Below, one piece after another: positions 1-4,655 of a stretch of DNA of 5,229 nt (the first letter of the stretch is position 1; the number at the start of each line of letters is the position of its first letter). The translations under genes and the position numbers were made by a program. Below the pieces are notes generated by a model. It was not told the DNA's origin, did no database searches, and saw nothing but the letters and a program-made list of their open reading frames with translations. Source of the DNA: Clostridia bacterium (lineage in GTDB: Bacteria; Bacillota_A; Clostridia; Oscillospirales; CAG-272); contig JAGBRZ010000214.1 in NCBI GenBank assembly GCA_017632155.1, forward strand, positions 1 to 5,229, written 5' to 3'.

Positions 1-840
1 GAACCCCATGCACGGCTGATTCGACTGCCCGTGGAAGCAGAACCAGACGACCCGCTCGGACGCGCTGTCGGTGAAGCGCTCTGCCCCGAACTCGGTAAGG
101 ATAACAAGTGGCTTGCCGAATTCAAGTCATCGTACATCAACGACCCTATGGCGGGCGCACGGGCATGGCAAGCACTCTACCAATGCTCACCCCGTGTGGA
201 GGGCGGTAACATTGTCCAGCGGTCATGGTGGCGGCGATACACCGACGAGCCGACCTACGGCAACAGCGTGATATCCGTCGATGCGGCGTTCAAGGGCGGC
301 GAGAATAACGACTATGTCGCCATCACGGTGTGGGGCAAGGTCGGAAACGATTACTACCTGCGATACTGCCTACGCAAGCACCTTGACGTCCCGCAGACGC
401 TGACCGCGATACGGACGGTACGCTCCCTGTACCCCGATGCCACCGCTGTCCTGATCGAGGACAAAGCCAACGGCTCGGCGATCATACAGACCCTGCAAGC
501 AGAGTGCTTTTGTATCCCCGTCAACCCCAAAGGCGGCAAGGAAGCCCGTGTTCACGCGGTATCCCCTGCCATCGAGTCGGGGCATGTGTACCTGCCCGAA
601 TCCGCGCCGTGGCTTGAGGAGTACCTTGACGAGTGGTCAGTCTTCCCCGCAGGAGCGCATGACGACATGGTTGACTCATCCACGCAAGCCCTGTCCTACC
701 TTCTGCGCCTGTCGGGGTATGTCGAACCCCCACGGTCGGAGGAGGAGCGGGTCTATGACGACATGATCCAGCGCGAGGAGGACTGCTTCCTCGGCGACGA
801 CGTATTTAATCCTTATGGAGGTAACGATATATATGGCTAA
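1..840 (+). CDS. terL: Phage terminase large subunit, C-terminal part (nuclease domain), 5' end outside window
   Basis: This is the DNA-packaging motor subunit, which drives DNA into the prohead by ATP hydrolysis and cuts the concatemer. Only its C-terminal 279 codons are here. The frame is open from base 1, so the GTG at 31 is not a real start; the Walker motifs would lie upstream. The segment DPLGRAVGEALCPE followed by ALYQCSPRVEGG matches the linker between ATPase and nuclease in the TIGR01630/Terminase_6C type. The RNase H-like nuclease shows its acidic residues in order: Asp in ISVDAAF (280-282), Glu in LIEDKANG (457-459), and the HDDMVDS motif (Asp codons at 661-666 and 673). It ends in TAA, normally spaced after the last motif, so the 3' end looks intact. 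The last eight bases overlap the fibre gene, and the codons for YGGN supply its ribosome binding site. Family assignment is firm; the subtype is inference. Confidence 0.94.
   Translation, partial: EPHARLIRLPVEAEPDDPLGRAVGEALCPELGKDNKWLAEFKSSYINDPMAGARAWQALYQCSPRVEGGNIVQRSWWRRYTDEPTYGNSVISVDAAFKGGENNDYVAITVWGKVGNDYYLRYCLRKHLDVPQTLTAIRTVRSLYPDATAVLIEDKANGSAIIQTLQAECFCIPVNPKGGKEARVHAVSPAIESGHVYLPESAPWLEEYLDEWSVFPAGAHDDMVDSSTQALSYLLRLSGYVEPPRSEEERVYDDMIQREEDCFLGDDVFNPYGGNDIYG
391..407 (+). repeat. Copy 1 of a 17-base exact direct repeat
   Basis: The string ccgcagacgctgaccgc lies in the terminase and recurs at 941-957 in the fibre gene. In both places it is read in the same frame and encodes PQTLTA after a Val codon. 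No function is known. Confidence 0.7.
817..822 (+). promoter_or_regulatory. Ribosome binding site deciding the fibre start
   Basis: GGAGGT lies inside the terminase 3' end, 10 bases before the ATG at 833. An in-frame ATG at 815 overlaps this site and has no Shine-Dalgarno sequence of its own, so 833 is the likelier start. Translation of the fibre is probably coupled to that of terminase. Confidence 0.75.
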
Positions 841-3121
841 CGATAAGTGCCGATCCGATGTCTATGAGGACGCGGTAGGCAACGACAAGATGACGTTCTC
901 CACAGGTAACGGTCAAGGGGCGCAGGTACTCCGCACAGTACCGCAGACGCTGACCGCCGAAGAAGTGGAGATTGTAAAGAAGAACCTGAACATCAGCGAT
1001 CTGAAGAACGTCTACATCACGGCGGCTGGTCGCCTGATCGTCGTGGACAGCAAAGGCAACGAGTACGACGCAGGTGATGCCCGCGGTCTGCCCGGTCCCG
1101 CACCCTACGTCGGCAAGAACGGGAATTGGTGGGTAAACGACCGCGACACAGGCGCACAGGCGGCGGGCGTGAACCCGCACATCGGCAAAAACGGAAACTG
1201 GTTCATCGGTGAGACCGACACAGGTGCCCCGTCGCAGGGTGCCACCCCGTACGTCGGTGAAAACGGAAATTGGTGGGTCGGTGGTGTTGATTTAGGCACC
1301 CCGGCGACCCTGCTCTCGGTTGGCACGGTGTCAGAAACTTTCCGAACAGATCTCGGCGATGACTGGCTTTTGTGCAACGGCGCGGGTATCCCGGAGGGTG
1401 AATACCCTGTGCTGCGGGAGCTGATACCTTATAGCACGGAATGGGTGGAAGCTGTGCCGGCGAACGAGTACCTGCACGTCTCTCCGATTCCGAACACGCA
1501 CAAGTGGGTGCGGGTCAAGCGAAAGACGGGAACGGGAACGGCTGACTATGCGTGGGACAAAGCAGAAGTGTATGACGCGGAGACGAGAACATCCTTGACC
1601 GTGGAATGTCCGCTGGTGGTATCCGGGAAGACGAGCCTGCTGGTCGGTATTACGCACGACGGCGCGAAGTACGTTCTGGCTGCGTGCTGCTACGGTGAGA
1701 AAACGGCAGGCAGATACACGATGCACCTTTATGCGTCGGACGATCTCACCGCATGGACGCAGTTTTACACATACACCTTAACGGATGCTGCCTATCCGTC
1801 AGACATTACGTTTGACGGCGTGGAATATCTGCTTGCGGAGGGGTATGTGCCGTCTGACGGCAGCACAAGCTCTAACTATTCGAGATATGTATGGGTAACA
1901 CCTGCAGATTTGAGCGGAACAACGAAGCGGACCACCGGGACGGGCAGCGGGTACAAAGACGCGAGATTCCGACCTTGCCCGCAGGGGTACTATTCGTGGG
2001 ACAGCAATAACGACAACGCTGTTGATATCCACCGTGCGGGAACAGGAGAGGTGGTAATGTCAGGCACGGGTTCTTACTATCCGCTGAATGCCGCCTTCTT
2101 CAGCGACAGATATCTCATTACGATTGCAGATTATGCGAGTTCCGAATTAGATGGCTTTGATGTGTTTGACTGGACAACAGAAACGAAAACGAAAATGACG
2201 TTTTCAACGCTGTTTGGTCTTGCAACCAATCTTGGATCGAGGGTGCAGAGTGCCGGCGCAGAGTACGATCCGCTTCTGAATGAATGGTCAATCTATTTCA
2301 AACATAGTTCAACGTATTATCGGGCGAATATTTCGGCAGACGCTGACCCGACGGTCAAAGGAAACTATAAAAAGACCGTAATAAAGGGATATCCTGACGG
2401 GTATCAGTCGATGCTGACGCAGATGTCCACGAATCGCGCGAGACGCTACGAAAACAAATTCCGTGATCCGAGCTTGAAGTGCCTGCCGGAGCAGGATGGA
2501 ATCAGCTACAAGTATGTGTACGCAGGTAAGGAACATACCGCGAAGCCTGTCGAGCTTGAATATATCGAATCGACGGGTGTGCAATATATCGACACCGGGA
2601 TTATCGGTAAATCGGGTCTTGAGATTGAAATCGACTTTGAATTTACCGAGATCGGAACGGCTGCGCAGATTCCTGTCGGCTCGATGAAAGCGTCATCGGA
2701 TAGAATCTATCCGTTGTCTTCAGGAAACAATGTCGGATACGGAGAGTATGTCAAGCTGCCCATGACGGCGGCGGCGGATGAGAGATACGATATTTACTGC
2801 AAGCTGTATGCGGGTGAGCAAACTGTTACAGTAAACGGTACAGCCGTTTATATTGGCGTTGACCCTGCGACGTATGACTCCGGCTGCAACGTGCTTCTGT
2901 TCGCGGCGAGTTATGAGGGAACTGCCAAGTTCCATGCGAAAACGAGAACAAGAAGCTGTAAAATCCGGGAAAACGGCGTGCTTGTGCGCGACTATGTGCC
3001 TTGTCGTCAGCCGTCGGGCGTTGTCTGTATGTATGACCGCGTGAGCGGCGAATATGCGATGAACCGGGGTGCTGGCAAATTCGTTGCTGGTGCAGAGGTC
3101 GGTGTGCTTGAGGAGGTATGA
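833..3121 (+). CDS. Modular phage tail fibre / receptor-binding protein
   Basis: This 762-residue protein probably forms the distal tail fibre that binds the host surface. Numbering is from the ATG at 833. Residues 1-84 are a connector with VPQTLTAEEVEIVKKNL and RLIVVDSKGNEYDAG, a style common at the N-termini of fibres. A short collagen-like GLPGPA (85-90) leads into three tandem 24-residue NGNWW repeats (91-158). Residues 162-200 resemble a tail-collar segment (DDWLLCNGAGIPEGEYPVL). Residues about 205-540 look like a beta-propeller: HDGAKYVLAA, FDGVEYLLAEG and SDRYLITIA recur as possible blade strands, and YASDDLTAW resembles a degenerate sialidase Asp box. FRDPSLKCLPEQDG (543-556) may close the collar-like unit. 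Residues 574-762 match a lectin/LamG-like jelly roll that begins LEYIESTGVQYIDTG and ends LVRDYVPC...GKFVAGAEV. No peptidase or lyase motif was seen. The fibre role is well supported; propeller and collar calls are by eye. Confidence 0.9.
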   Translation: MANDKCRSDVYEDAVGNDKMTFSTGNGQGAQVLRTVPQTLTAEEVEIVKKNLNISDLKNVYITAAGRLIVVDSKGNEYDAGDARGLPGPAPYVGKNGNWWVNDRDTGAQAAGVNPHIGKNGNWFIGETDTGAPSQGATPYVGENGNWWVGGVDLGTPATLLSVGTVSETFRTDLGDDWLLCNGAGIPEGEYPVLRELIPYSTEWVEAVPANEYLHVSPIPNTHKWVRVKRKTGTGTADYAWDKAEVYDAETRTSLTVECPLVVSGKTSLLVGITHDGAKYVLAACCYGEKTAGRYTMHLYASDDLTAWTQFYTYTLTDAAYPSDITFDGVEYLLAEGYVPSDGSTSSNYSRYVWVTPADLSGTTKRTTGTGSGYKDARFRPCPQGYYSWDSNNDNAVDIHRAGTGEVVMSGTGSYYPLNAAFFSDRYLITIADYASSELDGFDVFDWTTETKTKMTFSTLFGLATNLGSRVQSAGAEYDPLLNEWSIYFKHSSTYYRANISADADPTVKGNYKKTVIKGYPDGYQSMLTQMSTNRARRYENKFRDPSLKCLPEQDGISYKYVYAGKEHTAKPVELEYIESTGVQYIDTGIIGKSGLEIEIDFEFTEIGTAAQIPVGSMKASSDRIYPLSSGNNVGYGEYVKLPMTAAADERYDIYCKLYAGEQTVTVNGTAVYIGVDPATYDSGCNVLLFAASYEGTAKFHAKTRTRSCKIRENGVLVRDYVPCRQPSGVVCMYDRVSGEYAMNRGAGKFVAGAEVGVLEEV
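941..957 (+). repeat. Copy 2 of a 17-base exact direct repeat
   Basis: This is the second copy of ccgcagacgctgaccgc, 550 bases after the first, in the N-terminal connector of the fibre. The identity stops at both edges apart from shared Val codons upstream that differ in their third base. Confidence 0.7.
1103..1306 (+). repeat. Three tandem 72-bp coding repeats (NGNWW units)
   Basis: Three in-frame units of 24 codons start at 1103, 1175 and 1247; the third is kept for about 20 codons. Each begins with Pro-(Tyr/His)-(Val/Ile)-Gly-(Lys/Glu)-Asn-Gly-Asn-Trp and continues to a (D/E)xDTG-like turn, with the third reading VDLG. The DNA has diverged more than the protein, as in ggcaagaacgggaattgg against ggcaaaaacggaaactgg, so the units are old and selected at protein level. 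Such repeats often follow short collagen-like stretches in phage fibres and probably form a stalk or spacer. Confidence 0.9.
3111..3117 (+). promoter_or_regulatory. Ribosome binding site deciding the start of the 72-aa gene
   Basis: AGGAGGT sits at the very end of the fibre gene. It lies directly against the ATG at 3118, too close to serve it, but is about 7 bases from the ATG at 3124, which is therefore the preferred start. Confidence 0.7.
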
Positions 3122-3123
3122 CC

Positions 3124-3342
3124 ATGATCACAAAACCTATGTTAAAACCGATGCGCGGGTATGTTGAGGTCGAGGTAAACGGCCGACGCATGTACCGCAA
3201 CGTCAAGACCGGGGAGATCGTCGAGCCGGAATATGCGTTGGATTCCGAAACAAAGGAACAGCGTGAATTTGAGGAACGATTCCGTAAGACCGATGAATAT
3301 GCGCTGCTGGACTATATTTTGATGATGGAGGGTGTAAAATGA
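3124..3342 (+). CDS. Small phage protein of unknown function downstream of the fibre
   Basis: This encodes 72 residues from the ATG at 3124; an ATG at 3118 (two residues more) overlaps the fibre stop but is badly placed for the ribosome binding site. The first half, with GYVEVEVNGRRMYRN and VKTGEIVEPE, looks like a small beta-hairpin unit. The second half (SETKEQREFEERFRKTDEYA) is strongly charged and probably helical, and ends in LLDYILMMEG. There is no signal peptide or membrane segment. I do not recognise a named family. Its place between the fibre and XkdX corresponds to xkdW in the PBSX operon, but I see no basis for calling it a homologue. A fibre chaperone or minor baseplate part is possible from position only. 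The stop overlaps the XkdX start. Confidence 0.78.
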   Translation: MITKPMLKPMRGYVEVEVNGRRMYRNVKTGEIVEPEYALDSETKEQREFEERFRKTDEYALLDYILMMEGVK

Positions 3343-3470
3343 ATCGTTATGAAGATGTAAAAAACTATTACATCCGAGGCATATGGACGAAAGTCATGGT
3401 ACGGAACGCCGTCGGAAGATGGATCACCGAAGAAGAATTCAAGCAGATCACAGGTGATGACTATGAGTGA
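3339..3470 (+). CDS. xkdX: XkdX family phage protein
   Basis: This encodes 43 residues from the ATG at 3339. The ribosome binding site GGAGGG at 3327-3332 is six bases upstream. The protein carries the pattern of the XkdX family named after the B. subtilis PBSX gene: an aromatic N-terminus (YEDVKNYY), GIWTK at 14-18, a VRNAVGRWITEEEF core at 21-34, and the ending QITGDDYE. The family is tiny, widespread in Firmicutes phages and of unknown function; it typically lies between the tail fibre and the lysis genes, as here. The start overlaps the preceding stop as ATGA, which suggests translational coupling, and its own stop lies inside the next gene. The assignment is from motif memory and position and is fairly secure. 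Confidence 0.86.
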   Translation: MNRYEDVKNYYIRGIWTKVMVRNAVGRWITEEEFKQITGDDYE

Positions 3471-3549
3471 GTTTCTGATTGGCGTGATCGCAGGCTGCAT
3501 CTGCGGCGCGATCTTACAGCACTTCTTTGAAACACCAAAATACAAATAA
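3463..3549 (+). CDS. 28-residue single-span membrane peptide with glycine zipper
   Basis: The gene starts at the ATG at 3463, eight bases inside the end of XkdX, with AGGTGA at 3452-3457 placed six bases upstream. The peptide is a short N-terminal MSEF, one hydrophobic span at about residues 4-18, and a polar tail HFFETPKYK. Gly7, Gly11 and Gly15 form a GxxxGxxxG glycine zipper, a pattern that favours close helix packing in membranes, and Cys12 and Cys14 lie between them. Tiny membrane peptides are common after XkdX in Firmicutes phages and have no assigned role. It could be a minor lysis accessory or a regulator of the holin; this is inference only. Overlap, ribosome binding site and sensible composition support real coding despite the length. 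Confidence 0.72.
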   Translation: MSEFLIGVIAGCICGAILQHFFETPKYK

Positions 3550-3557
3550 CACATACA

Positions 3558-3563
3558 AAGGAG
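3558..3563 (+). promoter_or_regulatory. Ribosome binding site of the amber-split gene
   Basis: AAGGAG lies eight bases before the ATG at 3572, in the 22-base gap after the membrane peptide gene. It is a near-ideal site, so initiation of the split gene is probably intact. The gap shows no hairpin or promoter. Confidence 0.75.
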
Positions 3564-3571
3564 ACAACGAA

Positions 3572-3745
3572 ATGATTTCTGTTAAGACAAACATCAACCT
3601 TGAGGGCATGAAAACCGTTGAAATGTACGGCCTTTCCACCGACGAAAAGCCCCTGACCGTCCCCAACGCATCTATGTTCTAGGAGATGGACACGAAGAAG
3701 ATCTTCATGTTCGATGAGCAGAACAAGGTCTGGCTTGAGCAGTAA
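3572..3745 (+). pseudogene. Small phage tail-region protein split by an in-frame TAG codon
   Basis: The ATG at 3572 opens 36 codons ending at TAG (3680-3682), and the same frame then continues for 20 sense codons to TAA at 3743-3745. The two parts read as one protein of 57 codons. The N-terminal part has ISVKTNINLEGM and STDEKPLTVPNASMF; the C-terminal part, EMDTKKIFMFDEQNKVWLEQ, matches the usual ending of a small Firmicutes phage protein family (roughly NGS.F.EMDTGK.Y.FD..N..W). The TAG falls between Phe and the conserved EMDT, a place where the family, as I recall it, carries an ordinary residue, often Tyr. A single substitution from TAC/TAT or CAG would explain it. Without readthrough only the 36-residue front is made, because no downstream ATG has a usable ribosome binding site. 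The choices are nonsense mutation, amber readthrough or recoding, or a sequence error. The function of the family is unknown. Confidence 0.72.
3680..3682 (+). other. In-frame amber codon inside the split small gene
   Basis: TAG stands between TTC and GAG and is the only in-frame TAG in the coding frames of this window. All nine other stops are TAA or TGA: TAA for terminase, the membrane peptide and this gene, and TGA for the other six. Confidence 0.85.
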
Positions 3746-3757
3746 GGGGGTGCATAT

Positions 3758-4084
3758 ATGGAACTGTTTGATCTTCTGATGAGCCGCAGAAGAGGCGGCG
3801 GAAACCATATTCACGTGAACGGGCTTACGGCGGCGACGAATGTGAGATTGAAAAACAACATTCATTCAGGATCTCGCCGTGTTGACTTGACAGGGGACAC
3901 CTTAACGGGGAAACTGCTCAAAGGTCAAATTCTCGTCTTTGACGGCAAGAAATACACCCTCACAGAGGACACGTACCCCGCCGCTGCAAATGTTATCATA
4001 GACGCGAAAGTAACACCCAAGCCTGACTACGACATCCCGAAAGACACGCCTGTTCAAATCTATGACGGGGTTGAGTACGTATGA
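3758..4084 (+). CDS. Hypothetical phage protein, 108 aa, beta-rich
   Basis: The gene starts at the ATG at 3758, about seven bases after AAGGGGG (3744-3750). The N-terminus MELFDLLMSRRRGGG, a short amphipathic helix followed by basic residues and glycines, is a recurring opening of small proteins in the tail-to-lysis region of Firmicutes phages. The body (GDTLTGKLLKGQILVFDGKKYTL, given here as GDTLTGKLLKG plus QILVFDGKKYTL, then AAANVIIDAKV and TPVQIYDGVEYV) alternates short hydrophobic runs with turns and is predicted by eye to be beta-rich. There is no signal peptide or membrane span. I do not recognise the family; a minor structural part such as a decoration or baseplate accessory is possible. 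Its TGA overlaps the next start as ATGA, tying it to the lysis genes in expression but not necessarily in function. Confidence 0.86.
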   Translation: MELFDLLMSRRRGGGNHIHVNGLTAATNVRLKNNIHSGSRRVDLTGDTLTGKLLKGQILVFDGKKYTLTEDTYPAAANVIIDAKVTPKPDYDIPKDTPVQIYDGVEYV

Positions 4085-4356
4085 CATGGGAGCTTGTACT
4101 CGGTCTTGCGGAACTTGTGGCGTTTATCGCGGTATTTGCAAAATGGTCAGCATCAAGAGCAAAGATCGATGCGGAAAACGCCGCCGCTCTGCGTGAGCTG
4201 GCATCTGCGCTGAAGGAATTTAAAAGCCAGTCCAACGAAGCGCACAAGGAAATGTGGACGGCGATTGATGATAACACACACAACATCCGTGAACACGAAA
4301 AGTGGATCGTGCGGCACGACGCAAGAAAAGGAATCGTGGAGGAGGACTTGAAATGA
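4081..4356 (+). CDS. Membrane-anchored coiled-coil protein, XhlA-like lysis accessory
   Basis: This 91-residue protein starts at the ATG overlapping the previous TGA. The upstream site is weak (GGGG at 4067-4070), so coupling to the gene before is likely. Residues 3-21 (WELVLGLAELVAFIAVFAK) form one membrane span. The rest is a long charged helix with a heptad-like run of Ala, Leu and Ile (about 27-50), followed by NEAHKEMWTAIDD, NIREHEKWI and a charged end. Proteins with this N..(S/A)H..(M/I)W...L/I..HE..I helix lie next to holins in many Firmicutes phages and are often labelled hemolysin XhlA-like. PBSX XhlA acts with the holin XhlB in host lysis and has its membrane span at the C-terminus; here the span is N-terminal, so common origin is uncertain. 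Position just before the holin supports a lysis accessory role, by inference. Confidence 0.82.
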   Translation: MTWELVLGLAELVAFIAVFAKWSASRAKIDAENAAALRELASALKEFKSQSNEAHKEMWTAIDDNTHNIREHEKWIVRHDARKGIVEEDLK

Positions 4357-4655
4357 GTGAGTTTTTCAACTGGGAGATGCTCGGCACGTATGCAGGCTGT
4401 ACGGCTGCGGTCGGCGTGATCACGCAGTTCATCAAAGGTATCGGGGTGCTTTCACGCATCCCGACACAGATTGTCACCTATGTGCTGGCACTTGTGCTGA
4501 TGCTGCTGGCATCGGTATTTACCGGCGGCGTTACGCTTGAGGGCGCGGTGCTGACGGTGTTCAATGCGGTCGTTGTATCGCTTGCCTCCAACGGCGGCTA
4601 TGCGGCAATTGAGCGCGTTGCCGAAAAGATGAATGAAGGGAGAATGAGCGAATGA
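4353..4655 (+). CDS. Phage holin
   Basis: Holins build up in the inner membrane and then open lesions that let the endolysin reach the cell wall. This 100-residue protein starts at the ATG at 4353, six bases after GGAGGAGGA (4338-4346). A longer reading from 4302 would add a basic 17-residue leader without a ribosome binding site and overlap the previous gene deeply, so it is not chosen. Three hydrophobic segments are visible at about residues 10-28, 38-56 and 61-79, separated by KGIGVLSRIPTQ and FTGGVTLEG; the C-terminus ERVAEKMNEGRMSE is charged. The sequence style (FNWEMLGTYAGCTAAVG, NAVVVSLASNGGY) resembles the Hol44/Phage_holin_5 type, an assignment from memory. It lies between the coiled-coil protein and the endolysin and overlaps both, which fits a canonical lysis cassette. 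Confidence 0.9.
   Translation: MSEFFNWEMLGTYAGCTAAVGVITQFIKGIGVLSRIPTQIVTYVLALVLMLLASVFTGGVTLEGAVLTVFNAVVVSLASNGGYAAIERVAEKMNEGRMSE

Noticed and set aside
806..1180. Open frame of 124 codons on the minus strand across the terminase-fibre junction
   Set aside because: It lies opposite strongly supported coding sequence, has no plausible ribosome binding site and its translation shows no recognisable domain. It is a by-product of G+C-rich codons on the other strand.
1103..1306. Possible CRISPR-like or regulatory tandem repeat
   Set aside because: The 72-base period is an exact multiple of three, stays in frame and is conserved at the protein level rather than the DNA level, so it is a coding repeat in the fibre.
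1331..1726. Minus-strand open frame of 131 codons within the fibre gene
   Set aside because: It is rich in Arg, Val and His as expected from an antisense shadow, has no domain signature and sits opposite the collar-like coding segment.
2555..3121. Possible variable region of a diversity-generating retroelement in the C-terminal lectin-like domain
   Set aside because: No near-repeat template region, no reverse transcriptase and no AAY-rich codon pattern are visible in the window. The retroelement parts could lie outside it, but nothing here supports them.
3546..3575. Intergenic gap considered for a promoter or terminator
   Set aside because: Only 22 bases separate the genes; there is no stem-loop with a T run and no convincing -35/-10 pair, only a ribosome binding site.
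3697..3706. Ten-base palindrome gaagatcttc just after the amber codon, considered as a readthrough signal
   Set aside because: It has no loop and cannot form a stable RNA stem; it does not extend beyond ten bases.
3461..3865. Minus-strand open frame of 134 codons opposite the small-gene cluster
   Set aside because: It looked like an alternative to the split gene, but the plus strand here has ordered ribosome binding sites, start/stop overlaps and the conserved EMDT ending, while the minus frame has none of these.
4302..4352. Longer N-terminus for the holin
   Set aside because: It would begin at a non-ATG codon deep in the previous gene without a ribosome binding site, whereas ATG 4353 has an excellent one six bases upstream.
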